Assembly: GCA_900771365.1 (NCBI GenBank)
Contig: CAAGNU010000113.1
Coordinates: forward strand, 1-64,000
Direction of reading: 5' to 3'
DNA from: Bacteroidales bacterium
GTDB taxonomy: Bacteria > Bacteroidota > Bacteroidia > Bacteroidales > P3
Length of the DNA stretch: 64,000 nucleotides
Shown: piece after piece, positions 53,989-64,000 of the stretch
How positions within the stretch are numbered: position 1 is the stretch's first letter
Layout: each line of letters starts with the position of its first letter
Made by a program: the position numbers and the translations under genes
Notes under the pieces: generated by a model
Databases searched by the model: none
Told to the model about the DNA's origin: nothing
Seen by the model: only the letters and a program-made list of their open reading frames with translations

Positions 53989-54013
53989 CATTTAAATTAT
54001 ACACATATTCACA

Positions 54014-55852
<1,839 letters not shown>

Positions 55853-55950
55853 CCCCCCGACACAACATCCAACGGGAGAACGCGACTGTTCAAAAAAAAA
55901 ACACGACAACGCCTCGCTAAAAAATATACATCAAAAAAAAAAGAAAAAAA

Positions 55951-55979
55951 GGCTGAGAGTCACCGCTCTCAGCCTTTTT
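55951..55979 (+). terminator. terminator of typA
   Basis: GGCTGAGAG-TCACCG-CTCTCAGCC followed by TTTTTC. Confidence 0.95.
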
Positions 55980-56126
55980 CTTTCCCCGCAAACACACACC
56001 CTGCCGTCCCTCCCCCACCGACAATAACAAAAAAATCCGCAAAATCCATTTTATGCAAAAAAATCGTATAAACATTGCATTCCACCGACCAAATCGGTCA
56101 CTAACAACAACTTAGTGCAAAAAATA

Positions 56127-56160
56127 TAAAAAGGGCGCTGACCACTCAGCACCCTTTTTA
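56127..56160. terminator. bidirectional terminator
   Basis: AAAAAGGGCGCTGA-CCAC-TCAGCACCCTTTTT, with one C/A mismatch and T runs on both strands. It can end the minus-strand accessory operon. The rest of 55980-56201 holds no gene. Confidence 0.9.
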
Positions 56161-56201
56161 TATCTGAAACTATCCCATGTACAATTGTACAATTGTACAA
56201 T

Positions 56202-58478
56202 TCAAGCGGCAGGCTGTATCTTCCGATAATGGGACGAGCCATACTTCTGGTTTCTCTCTATGACTCCAAGCTCCACCCACTTATATATAACACGATGTGT
56301 AGGAGAGGTCAGATGGTTGTCTATCAATGCCCTCTGCAACTCCTCGCGGTCGAACTCATCAGGCAGATCGTTATAGGCCGCCGAGCCGAAGAAGTTGACC
56401 AAGGATGCCCGTGGCGCGAGCGTCACCCTGCGCAGCAAACCCGCCAGAGCCATGCTCGCCACCCAGCACCCAAAGGCCTTGACATTCTTGCGGACTGTGC
56501 GTGTGTCTTTTTCATCATACAGCACCCATGCCAGCATGGCCGCCCTCAGGCCATAGGCGGCAGCACGCCTCCTGAATGTGTCACGCGTGATATCGTTGGT
56601 CTTCTTGGCATAGAGGCGCTGCGCCTCGTTCCACTTGTCAATCTCACTCCCCAGCCAGGCAAGGTCCATGACATACTCGCCCTTCACATCATCGCCGTCC
56701 ATCGTGTAGCTGTTCAGGTGTTCCAAGGCCGCGTCAATCTCCGCCTCCTGTGCCGCAGTAAAAGGCTTGAAGGTCTGCAACGGCTTGAAGCTCTGGTCGG
56801 GCAAGGTGATGAAGATGGTACGGCTTGTCGTGCCGTCCTCTACCTTGCCGTCAGTGAAGAAGTTGGCCACGCTGTTAGGCGTTCCGCTCCAGAGAGTGTT
56901 GAAAAAAGCATCCACAGAGCCCGAAAACGAGGTGTCGCTGGCATAGCTTTGACCGTACTTCTCGCCATCGAAAGAGACCTTCAGCAGATTCGAGATGTTG
57001 GAGAACGAGCGTTTGAACGAGTCCACGAGGATAGAAATCTCGGGCGAGTATTGGAACAGGTGCGCCCCTTGGGCATTGTCCAACAACATGAGCAGCTTGG
57101 TGATGGAGATGATGGCGGGCGTGATGCGGATGGGGTCGTTGGGCCTGTTGGCCAAGAGCTCCTTCAGCTCCTGGCGTTCAGCCTTCGTCTTGCCGCCGCC
57201 TGCCAGCTTGGTGGCCTTCAGTTCCTCGTCAAAAACCTTCTGCCGCTGGATGTTCTTCTCGTCCTGCTCAATCACGGGCTTCAGGCACCGCTTCACCAAG
57301 TCGGCCAGGAACGACTTCCCCGCGCCTTGGGGAGCCTCCAGCACACACTGAAACGAGGGATGCTCCATCCTTCCGTGGTACGGGGTGCGAATCTTCGAAG
57401 CCAGCGTCCCCATGATAGGCAGGAGAGCGAGGACTGTGGCATTCCTAAAATCCTCCGGCGCTGCCGCGTAAAAATGCGAGAACACCGGCGGCAGCGGAAA
57501 ATTCACCTCAAAGTTCATCAACTCCACCTCTTCAGCCTCCTGCTGGGCGGCACAGAGGTCGATGGCATCTTGCAGACGCTCAGAGATGACAGGCTTCGAC
57601 CTGTAGCGACAAGCGCTACTGCAAACAGCCATCAGCTCGCTGTCCGACAAAGTGCAGCCCTCCTTCAAAACATTGAAGATGGCCAGAGGGTTGTAGTCCG
57701 TGATGTTGCGGATTTCGGAGGCGATAGCGAAATAGCGGTTGTTTCTGTCTCCTTCCGAAGGCAGGCCGCCGAAATAGTCCATCATCACCCCCACAATATC
57801 GCGCAAAGGGATGCCGTGATAGGCTGTCTGTGTCGATTCCGGCACGTTTATGGGCGTTGTGGAAGCTGCCGTGGTCGTGTTCGCACAGGGTGCCTGTACC
57901 TTTCCGTACCCCTCGCGGATGGGGACAAACCATGCTGGCACCGCCTCCTCGGGGTCGAAGATGTCGTCCAACTTATAGAAATAGCTGTGCGGCACAAGAA
58001 AAGACAGCCGTGCCGGGTCAACGCAATGACTGTCCCAGTACCGCCCCATGCCGATCTGCTCCACCAGAAAGCGCTGGTTCTGCTCTATCGTGGCCAGCCC
58101 CTCGCGCCAGTCCATGACGAGGCGGAGTCCATGCGTGGAGATAGTCTTGTAAGCCATCCTGATGCCCAAAGCCTCGGCTCGCGGGGCTATGCCTCCCCAT
58201 ACCGCGTCCACCTCCTCATCCAGGTGGTCAAGGTCCACCATGACCAGAGGATTCAAGATAGCGTTCTCGTTCTTGCGCACACCATCCTTAAAGCTGGCCT
58301 GCACCACCATGGCGGGCAGCGACTCCTTGACCCGCTTGCGAGCCTCCTCGTCCAGCCTCCCTGAGGCGATAGCTGCCGCCTTCTCGGCAATATCTTTCGA
58401 GTCGATAAGGGCAAGGAAGCCAGCCTGCAACACAGGCTGACACTTCCCTCCCATCCTCTTTTGGATGGAAATCTTCAT
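56202..58478 (-). CDS. BT4734/BF3469-like and DUF3987 protein (primase-helicase type)
   Basis: A 758-residue protein. The N-terminus (about 40-175; MVDLDHLDEEVD, GLRLVMDWREG, CVDPARLSFLVPH) matches the BT4734-like/VirE N-terminal domain, related to primase folds. A linker with a primase C-terminal-like region follows. The DUF3987 ATPase (about 340-690) has Walker A APQGAGKSF near 382-390 and ELMNF/LLMLLDNAQGAHLF motifs. Such proteins occur widely in Bacteroidales accessory regions and mobile elements and are thought to act in replication or repair. The ATG overlaps the stop of the upstream gene by four bases (ATGA). The actual role here is unknown. Confidence 0.85.
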   Translation of the reverse strand: MKISIQKRMGGKCQPVLQAGFLALIDSKDIAEKAAAIASGRLDEEARKRVKESLPAMVVQASFKDGVRKNENAILNPLVMVDLDHLDEEVDAVWGGIAPRAEALGIRMAYKTISTHGLRLVMDWREGLATIEQNQRFLVEQIGMGRYWDSHCVDPARLSFLVPHSYFYKLDDIFDPEEAVPAWFVPIREGYGKVQAPCANTTTAASTTPINVPESTQTAYHGIPLRDIVGVMMDYFGGLPSEGDRNNRYFAIASEIRNITDYNPLAIFNVLKEGCTLSDSELMAVCSSACRYRSKPVISERLQDAIDLCAAQQEAEEVELMNFEVNFPLPPVFSHFYAAAPEDFRNATVLALLPIMGTLASKIRTPYHGRMEHPSFQCVLEAPQGAGKSFLADLVKRCLKPVIEQDEKNIQRQKVFDEELKATKLAGGGKTKAERQELKELLANRPNDPIRITPAIISITKLLMLLDNAQGAHLFQYSPEISILVDSFKRSFSNISNLLKVSFDGEKYGQSYASDTSFSGSVDAFFNTLWSGTPNSVANFFTDGKVEDGTTSRTIFITLPDQSFKPLQTFKPFTAAQEAEIDAALEHLNSYTMDGDDVKGEYVMDLAWLGSEIDKWNEAQRLYAKKTNDITRDTFRRRAAAYGLRAAMLAWVLYDEKDTRTVRKNVKAFGCWVASMALAGLLRRVTLAPRASLVNFFGSAAYNDLPDEFDREELQRALIDNHLTSPTHRVIYKWVELGVIERNQKYGSSHYRKIQPAA

Positions 58479-58909
58479 TCTGCCACCTCCTCCTCTTCTT
58501 TCTTCGACTTGTCGTAGGCAAAGGTACAGTCCAAGGCCGACTTGAACGTCTCCCGCAACATCTTCACACGCTTCTGGTCAACCTCGGGGTCGATAACGAG
58601 GGTGAGGACGTAGCGGCCCGACTTGCGGGTGTGCACCTTCATGTCGCCCACGCAGAAGATACGGTCGTTCTGAGCCCACGGCCTCGGTGGCAGCGGGGTG
58701 ATGACAAAGGCCGGCTGGCTGCCGCCCAGCAGCTCCGTGACCGAGCAGGGCGCGTACTCCATCCTGCCCATCACCGGCTTGGGGGCGTGCACCTTCACCT
58801 TGGCATTCTCAACGATATGACTCATGCTGTTCTTGCCGCACTTCTCGCAGCGGTTCTCGACATTATTTTTCTTGGTGTTCATATTATAAAGATTTTTATT
58901 ATTATACAT
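58475..58909 (-). CDS. small Cys-containing accessory protein
   Basis: A 144-residue basic protein with a CEKCGKN pair near residue 20, which may be a degenerate zinc knuckle, and a charged acidic tail (KSKKEEEEVAE). It matches no family I know. Its stop overlaps the next gene by four bases, so both are translated together. An internal ATG at 58882 would remove nine residues and is an equally possible start. Confidence 0.72.
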   Translation of the reverse strand: MYNNKNLYNMNTKKNNVENRCEKCGKNSMSHIVENAKVKVHAPKPVMGRMEYAPCSVTELLGGSQPAFVITPLPPRPWAQNDRIFCVGDMKVHTRKSGRYVLTLVIDPEVDQKRVKMLRETFKSALDCTFAYDKSKKEEEEVAE

Positions 58910-58926
58910 TTTTTTATTCTTAGGAA

Positions 58927-58953
58927 TCCCCCTCAGGCCTTACAGCCCGAGGG
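58927..58953 (-). terminator. intra-operon stem-loop
   Basis: On the minus strand CCCCTCGGGC pairs with GCCTGAGGGG around a TGTAAG loop. It lies between two accessory genes and may attenuate transcription; no T run follows directly. Confidence 0.5.
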
Positions 58954-58970
58954 GAACTGTCCATGTAGCG

Positions 58971-59303
58971 TTAGCACCTGCCCTTCCCCTTCTCAAAACT
59001 CAGATTCGGAGAAATGGCTTCGCTGGGGCGGTAAGTCTCAGGAAGGGTGAAGAGCGGAGCCTCATAGCCCTCATACATATCCTCCCCCGTGAGGAAGTCA
59101 TAGATGATAGAAAGCACCACATTCTGGGGCTCGTTAACCTCGCCATTGACAATGAAGTCGACAAGGCTCTGGCACAAGATAGCCTGGGCGCAGCCCTTCA
59201 GCGGCCAAAGGTTCTTCGCCACGACAGCCTTCTGCTGGTCGTTCAGCAGCGAAAACAACTGCTGCTGGATGCTGGGCGTTCCGTTCAAATGATAATAAGC
59301 CAT
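58971..59303 (-). CDS. small accessory protein, unknown
   Basis: A 110-residue protein, mostly helical in appearance (IQQQLFSLLNDQQKAVVAKNL), with no signal peptide and no motif I recognise. It is second in the 56.2-59.65 kb operon, 12 bases after the OB-like gene. Confidence 0.7.
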   Translation of the reverse strand: MAYYHLNGTPSIQQQLFSLLNDQQKAVVAKNLWPLKGCAQAILCQSLVDFIVNGEVNEPQNVVLSIIYDFLTGEDMYEGYEAPLFTLPETYRPSEAISPNLSFEKGKGRC

Positions 59304-59315
59304 AATACTTTTCTT

Positions 59316-59654
59316 TTAAAGATTAGCGGTTGTAGTGCTCAGCGGCTCAATATCCACGAGTCGGATGCGGCCATAACGGCGCACCTCGCCACCGTTGTTC
59401 GTGGTATTATAGTTGTGCTTGATAGAAAACACACACTCCGTCACCACCCCGTTGCGTTCATCACGGGCAAGGCCGTTCACCACAGCGCCCACCCTGTCGA
59501 CATCATCGCCCGAAGCCCTCACCACAAACCACTCACCCTCGTTGGCACCCGTGCCCCTGATCACCATCTCCTGATAACGCCAAGAATTCCCCTCAGCGGT
59601 CTCGCCATGCAAAGGCTGACAAATCAGCCACAATCTACCTTGAATCTTAGTCAT
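59316..59654 (-). CDS. small protein, possible OB-fold (DUF3127-like)
   Basis: A 112-residue protein. It opens MTKIQGRLWLICQPL and continues with a strand pattern (QEMVIRG ... EWFVVRA ... VVTECVFSIKHNYN) reminiscent of the short SSB-like OB-fold family DUF3127. The similarity is in pattern only and could be wrong. The ATG at 59654 is chosen because a strong AGAAAGGAG site sits about 12 bases upstream; the longer frame starts at TTG. It leads the operon; a promoter is about 154-163 bases upstream. Confidence 0.7.
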   Translation of the reverse strand: MTKIQGRLWLICQPLHGETAEGNSWRYQEMVIRGTGANEGEWFVVRASGDDVDRVGAVVNGLARDERNGVVTECVFSIKHNYNTTNNGGEVRRYGRIRLVDIEPLSTTTANL

Positions 59655-59807
59655 TTTACTATTCTCCTTTCTTAAAAAATAATACAATATTATTTAATTT
59701 CTTTTTCGACAATCCGACAACTTTATAGGGTCGTCATGCCTCTGTCCCCGTCCGAATCAGCCTGCGTTTTGGCGCCTTCCCGCAAACTTTCATCCTCCGA
59801 AAGACAA

Positions 59808-59817
59808 TGCAAAAGTA
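59808..59817 (-). promoter_or_regulatory. -7 promoter box of the accessory operon
   Basis: Minus-strand TACTTTTGCA, immediately after the terminator of the upstream nuclease-helicase genes, so the two gene sets are separate transcription units. Confidence 0.6.
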
Positions 59818-59829
59818 CACAGAAAATAA

Positions 59830-59862
59830 CAAAAAAAGGTCAACGGTAATCAACGTTGACCT
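59830..59862 (-). terminator. Rho-independent terminator of the helicase/DUF3883 operon
   Basis: AGGTCAACG (59837-59845) pairs perfectly with CGTTGACCT (59854-59862); on the minus strand seven T follow. Confidence 0.92.
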
Positions 59863-59899
59863 CAACCAAAGGAGTTGTATTCTATTTCAAATCAGCAAA

Positions 59900-61363
59900 T
59901 CACGAATTTCGAATCAAATCGTCAATTCGCTGCTTCTTTTCTTTGTCCAAAGTACTCGACTCATTACGTAATTTGGTTTTTGCCTCACAATTAGGCCACA
60001 AAGCATCAAACTGCCCCCATTTGACCTTCTGGCCCGGACTGCGCTTCTCCCAAATCTGCTGAGCCATATACTTCGCCTCGGCCCTTGTCACCCCCTCGGC
60101 CAAATGATATTCCGCGTCAAGCAGCCCCGCCTTTCTCAAACTCTCCCACACCCGCATCCTTGCAGGCCTCTCCCTATCCTCAGGAAAAGCATCCTCAAAA
60201 GAAGATAGATTATCCATTTCATTAGTTTTGCATGGTAAGTTTTCCCTATTTTCATTGGGGAGTACATTAACATTATCTGCACGAATAGTGAGACCTATCT
60301 GTGGTGGGGGGTATTGCCTTAACTTTACATCCCAATCGGGATTAATTACATTAGCGAATAATGGAACTTTATCCCTTAATGCACAATCATCAATTGGCTC
60401 AACAAAATATGAATCGGGGGTTTTGGCCCAGTCTGAAGATTTCGCAATTGTCTCTATGGGGTTCTTTATTATTTGAACAACATCATCATAGTCATCACAG
60501 TTCAATAAATCAGCATCAACAAGATAAATGAAGTATTTGTCGCCCATTACACTTGCCTTCGCTATTTCATTATGAGACCAATGAAAATGAGGTTTCCCCT
60601 TATACGTCTTAACCTCAATAAAACGATCGAAATTTTTAGAATCGTTATTCTCAAATGAAACAATATCGTAACCAGCCCCAACATCTATTACAGATATACG
60701 CTTAATTCTCTTATTGAGAGATGGTTTTGTGATTCTTCTTTTCTCATATTCAAGAGCCCAAGTCTCTCCGTCATTACCTAACTCCTTCTTCTTTTGCAGT
60801 TGAGCGTATAGTTGTTTTTCCGTTAGTTTCTTTATCTGCTCAGGATGAGAAATGTATGAATCTAATTTTTGAAGAATGGTATATCGAGAATCCGTTCGTC
60901 TCGCAATCACACCAAATTCGATTAGTATATTGCGAAATCCTGAATTCTTTGGGGATATACATGTGGGAGACAATAGAAATGTATCTGTGACGAAATCAAA
61001 AGTGATGGCATCAACGTTGATAATTTCATTGTCCATGATGAACTCGATGAGCCTATCCGTGAACCAATCCAAAAAATCATTGTCATTAAGATGATTTTCT
61101 AACAAAATCTTCTCACAAGAAATAACGTCATTACTAATGGATACAAGTTTCAGTAATTCAAACAAAGACAGGATATACTCTATTTCCCTCTTATTCCTGG
61201 ATAAGTCATTAGAGACTAATGTGCATATCGTCTGAACATCTTTTGTCCCATTTATCAATAAATTAGCGACATTGGCAACTCCACGTGGGTCACCTATTCT
61301 GCATGACTTGCCAAGCAGAACAATCTTGTCAGAAGATTGCTGACTTTGACTTTCTCTTGACAT
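59900..61363 (-). CDS. DUF3883 (NOV_C) nuclease-like protein with appended C-terminal module
   Basis: A 487-residue cytoplasmic protein. Residues about 1-190 are helical, with winged-helix-like patches. A DUF3883/NOV_C domain (about 193-300) has GNDGETWALEYEKRRI, then VGAGYDIVSF and FIEVKTYKG. The acidic D...E-x-K pattern resembles PD-(D/E)xK nucleases, and the domain is common next to helicases in restriction and phage-defence loci. From about residue 402 a different module follows (MRVWESLRKAGLLD ... KYMAQQIWEK ... KWGQFDALW), encoded by DNA of visibly higher GC than the rest of the gene. Its start (ATG 61363; TTG at 61369 rejected) lies within the end of the helicase gene, a 35-base overlap. 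Confidence 0.82.
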   Translation of the reverse strand: MSRESQSQQSSDKIVLLGKSCRIGDPRGVANVANLLINGTKDVQTICTLVSNDLSRNKREIEYILSLFELLKLVSISNDVISCEKILLENHLNDNDFLDWFTDRLIEFIMDNEIINVDAITFDFVTDTFLLSPTCISPKNSGFRNILIEFGVIARRTDSRYTILQKLDSYISHPEQIKKLTEKQLYAQLQKKKELGNDGETWALEYEKRRITKPSLNKRIKRISVIDVGAGYDIVSFENNDSKNFDRFIEVKTYKGKPHFHWSHNEIAKASVMGDKYFIYLVDADLLNCDDYDDVVQIIKNPIETIAKSSDWAKTPDSYFVEPIDDCALRDKVPLFANVINPDWDVKLRQYPPPQIGLTIRADNVNVLPNENRENLPCKTNEMDNLSSFEDAFPEDRERPARMRVWESLRKAGLLDAEYHLAEGVTRAEAKYMAQQIWEKRSPGQKVKWGQFDALWPNCEAKTKLRNESSTLDKEKKQRIDDLIRNS

Positions 61364-63305
61364 AATCAATTAGAATTGCTTTTATATCGTTATCATCACC
61401 ATTCTCAATAAACGCATTATTGAACAAAGGAATGGGGACATTATCGATAATATCTAACATCCTTCGCTCTTTATCACGCAAACGAGTGTCAATTGTTTCA
61501 TCAACAGAATCTTTCGCGAGAATGTAATAATAATTAGTTGTTATATCTTGACCCAATCCATATCGATGAATACGGTCTTTTGATTGAATGAAATGAGCAC
61601 AGTTAAACGAACGCTCTAAATATATTGCATTATGGCAAGCCTTGTGTAAAGAAATGGATTCAGCAACAGCAAATGGATTTGCTACAATAACTTTATAAGG
61701 ACAATCTGGCTCATGAAACTCTTTTACTATGGCTTCCCTCGTCTCGGAGTACTCCTCTGGTGTCATCTTATCTGAGGCCACAGGTGTGCCGCCATATAAA
61801 GGCCGACTATCAATCCCCTGTTGCTGGAAATAGTTGACAAGGCGCTTGATATTCTCTATAAATATAGCCCAAACAATGACTTTTTCCCCTTTGGCGATTA
61901 TCTCTTTTACAAGGCGGCAGCATTCCTCATATTTTGCAGGAACATTTTCATCATAAAAATGCATAATATCATTCATGATATTCGCATCTTCTGTTTCTAC
62001 TGATGACAGATCCGCGCCAAACTGCTCAGAGAACTGTGATAGGGGGACTTTCAATAATGCGGGGTTTGTAGCGACTTGCTGCAAACGAATCATCTTTGCT
62101 TTGAGCAATTCTGAACGAAATAAACTTGTAGAGTTCTCTCGTCTAACTTCTTCAACGAACCTATCTTCGATGTAATCATATATGCGTCTTTGACTATCTT
62201 TCATGTCCACCATGATGGGTAGGTTGTCTATGACTGGAGGAAGATGAAGGTCCTTCTTGCGGATTCTTATAAAATACGGACTCACATTGTTTATCATCTT
62301 CTCAATACGACTGTCCCCTAAGGTTCTTGTCATATCTTTCAGTTGGCCGACATTATACTTTATGACATCATGTTGAGGCCAGATAAACCGAAAAAGATTG
62401 TAAATATCCTCGTACCCATTGGGTGCGGGAGTACCCGTTAGAACAACACGAGAGCGACAATATTTCGCCAGTTCCATGATAGCAGTTGCCTGCACCCCGC
62501 CATTGACATTCTTAATCTTATGGGCTTCATCCAAAATGACCATAACGTGGTTGTTGCGCAAAAAGTACGCCAACTCGTCTTTGATGTTCGCTAAGGTCTG
62601 ATAACTCATCAGATTCAGTTCAGCCGTATCTTCCTGATAAAAATACGATTCTCTTTCATTTGGAGCCATGCCAGCTCCAATACGGCGACTTACAGCTTTT
62701 CTACCAAAGCATTCTTCGTACTCATTTTCCCATGGCGCAAATGAACTGAGAGGTCCCACTATCAGCAATTTATCAACATGTCGTTTATCAGATACATCTC
62801 TGCTTTTTAAATAGGTATATGCCCCATATACAATACTTGTCTTGCCTGCACCTGGAACAGAGAAATTACAAGCATTTTGAGAGAATGCTAAATGATAGGC
62901 CGATAGCAACTGTAAAGCATAAAGTCGGCGTTTGGGCATACCTTCAATAAGTGTATTTGAGAAGGACTCGAAATCTTTTGCATCACAGTGATCGTTCTTA
63001 ATGTCTAACGCTTTGACTGAAAATTCTGCAAAGCGTTCTTCTTCATCCTTAAATTGGGCAATCTCAGCACTGGCCTTTGCGTCATATTCAACCTCTGCAT
63101 CTATATATCCAGCTACTACTTTCAGAATACGTGCAATATTCTCAATGGTTTTATCGGATTCTATTTCTATTGTGTCACCCTTAACCGTAAAAGGCAATTG
63201 ATTTCTCATCATCAATTGCGCTCTCTTGTTCTTCAAAAGAGCTTGAACACAACCGCCAATAATATACCTGTTTTCATCAGATGATGAAATCGTAAGAGTT
63301 TCCAT
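61329..63305 (-). CDS. SNF2-related DEAH-box helicase
   Basis: A 658-residue superfamily 2 ATPase. Walker A is NFSVPGAGKTSI near 150-161 (the usual DEMGLGKT is replaced by SVPGAGKT). DEAH box ILDEAHKIKN lies near 256-265 and motif III VVLTGTPAPNGYEDI follows. The C-terminal lobe includes KVIVWAIFIENIKRLV and ends with KDRIHRYGLGQ. It differs strongly from the chromosomal SWIM-SNF2 helicase at 0.5-4 kb: AT-rich DNA and no SWIM finger. It overlaps the DUF3883 gene, and the upstream ORF ends five bases before its ATG, so all three are one operon. Confidence 0.9.
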   Translation of the reverse strand: METLTISSSDENRYIIGGCVQALLKNKRAQLMMRNQLPFTVKGDTIEIESDKTIENIARILKVVAGYIDAEVEYDAKASAEIAQFKDEEERFAEFSVKALDIKNDHCDAKDFESFSNTLIEGMPKRRLYALQLLSAYHLAFSQNACNFSVPGAGKTSIVYGAYTYLKSRDVSDKRHVDKLLIVGPLSSFAPWENEYEECFGRKAVSRRIGAGMAPNERESYFYQEDTAELNLMSYQTLANIKDELAYFLRNNHVMVILDEAHKIKNVNGGVQATAIMELAKYCRSRVVLTGTPAPNGYEDIYNLFRFIWPQHDVIKYNVGQLKDMTRTLGDSRIEKMINNVSPYFIRIRKKDLHLPPVIDNLPIMVDMKDSQRRIYDYIEDRFVEEVRRENSTSLFRSELLKAKMIRLQQVATNPALLKVPLSQFSEQFGADLSSVETEDANIMNDIMHFYDENVPAKYEECCRLVKEIIAKGEKVIVWAIFIENIKRLVNYFQQQGIDSRPLYGGTPVASDKMTPEEYSETREAIVKEFHEPDCPYKVIVANPFAVAESISLHKACHNAIYLERSFNCAHFIQSKDRIHRYGLGQDITTNYYYILAKDSVDETIDTRLRDKERRMLDIIDNVPIPLFNNAFIENGDDNDIKAILIDYVKRKSKSAIF

Positions 63306-63310
63306 CTTGA

Positions 63311-64000
63311 TTATTCGCTAATGTGCGTTTCAATCTTTTTTAATATATTTTTGATGTCATTCAAATAACCCTTTACTTCGGCTAAATTCGGTATCGAAGA
63401 AAGAGTGCATATATCAACCTCTTTTAAGGCATTTGCCGCTTTTTTTATCAACATACCTGGCTTATCTCTTTCTTTCTTATTTTCCAACACGTTTGAGGCA
63501 TTGGAGAAAGCTTCTTTCATTTTCTCTTTCACCGCACCACGCCACTTATTATCGCGAGCATCCAAAAGTCGTTTTGAGTCAGTCTGATTGTGTGACTTTG
63601 AAAGCACTTCGTCAATAGTTTCTTCTTCAATACCGTTTGTTGCGTTCCCCCAGTCTTCAATAAACTGTTTCCATATAGATTCGTTCAAAAGGAAATTATT
63701 GCTGGACGTTGATGCTATCGCACGGAAATCAAAATCATCATCGCCCTTCATGTTCAAACGGATATAGTCAAAACATACACTCTTTAAATCGTTCAGAACG
63801 GCCTCTTGGCAACCTTCTTGAATCCATCCGATATCCCCTTTGTATATTTTTTTACATGCAGTGTTTAGTTTCAACAAATCATCCTCAACACCTCTCTGTA
63901 GTCTTGTGTAAATTCCTTCACAATCACACCACCCCAAATAATCATCAATCAGCCCCATCACTTCTAACATGATATCAACTTCACTGGGTTTCCCACATCC
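63311..64000 (-). CDS. unidentified protein, partial at the window edge
   Basis: The reading frame is open from the window edge to the stop at 63311 (230 codons visible). An ATG at 63970 could start a 219-residue protein, but the ten codons before it (encoding GCGKPSEVDI) also read as protein and continue into LEVMGLIDDYLGW, so I think the gene extends beyond the window. The visible part is helical and charged, with a Lys-rich C-terminal third. No motif is recognised. It is the first visible gene of the helicase/DUF3883 operon. Confidence 0.7.
   Translation of the reverse strand, partial: GCGKPSEVDIMLEVMGLIDDYLGWCDCEGIYTRLQRGVEDDLLKLNTACKKIYKGDIGWIQEGCQEAVLNDLKSVCFDYIRLNMKGDDDFDFRAIASTSSNNFLLNESIWKQFIEDWGNATNGIEEETIDEVLSKSHNQTDSKRLLDARDNKWRGAVKEKMKEAFSNASNVLENKKERDKPGMLIKKAANALKEVDICTLSSIPNLAEVKGYLNDIKNILKKIETHISE

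Noticed and set aside
56193..58364. 723-codon open frame opposite the DUF3987 gene
   Set aside because: Antisense; the minus-strand protein has a Walker A motif and an operon context.
56202..64000. Complete integrative element or prophage
   Set aside because: No integrase, relaxase, structural phage gene or att duplication is visible within the window.

Overview
The window is a chromosomal segment of a member of the Bacteroidales (Bacteroidota), probably an uncultured gut or oral lineage. The evidence is promoters of the Bacteroidota type (TTTG, 18-20 bases, then TAnnTTTG, usually inside an A/T run), few Shine-Dalgarno sites, type IX secretion (T9SS) C-terminal sorting domains, GldI-like FKBP lipoproteins, a SusC-like outer-membrane receptor lineage, and Bacteroidota-specific families (BT4734-like/DUF3987, GEVED, cleaved adhesin). 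Coding strands are rich in C-ending codons, most strongly at 52.4-55.9 kb. No species can be named from the sequence alone.

Layout. 0.5-4.8 kb (minus): a SWIM/SNF2 helicase and a small secreted protein. 5.25 kb: tRNA-Glu(CTC). 5.9-18.4 kb (minus): an outer-membrane barrel, dipeptidyl peptidase IV, PEP carboxykinase and pyruvate phosphate dikinase (the PEP/pyruvate node of carbon metabolism, with a striking hairpin between them), an OmpA-like secreted protein and a second S9 peptidase. 18.6-28.3 kb (plus): housekeeping genes, namely an NrnA-like DHH phosphoesterase, two FKBP lipoproteins, adk, obgE, PAP2 phosphatase, CvpA, Dus, a TPR lipoprotein, pyrB-pyrI and a small membrane protein. 28.9-39.4 kb (minus): a T9SS cargo protein, a MerR regulator, two alpha/beta hydrolases, a GNAT, a CatA-like acyltransferase, an MmcQ/YjbR protein, an outer-membrane receptor, and a sigma-factor operon that begins with a 23-residue ORF. 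40.2-55.9 kb (plus): a DUF5714 lipoprotein, tRNA-Ser(CGA), a 2555-residue T9SS surface protein with an alternating repeat tract, three other secreted proteins, a nucleoside phosphorylase and typA. 56.2-59.65 kb (minus): an accessory operon with a BT4734-like/DUF3987 primase-helicase-type protein. 59.8-64 kb (minus): an AT-rich island with an SNF2-type helicase, a DUF3883 (NOV_C) nuclease-like protein and a third protein running off the window edge. This is the best candidate for an undescribed defence-type system.

Other signals. Intergenic regions carry dispersed repeats: a 117-bp element present twice in opposite orientation with TTTTAACATTT ends, degenerate cgaaggtac/cgaagctac tracts, and AATTGTGAATTG / GATTTGAAG stutters. 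One stutter type appears to have been accommodated in frame inside the first SNF2 helicase. Several genes have in-frame GTG/TTG extensions that run into promoter, hairpin or repeat DNA; the shorter ATG starts are used here.
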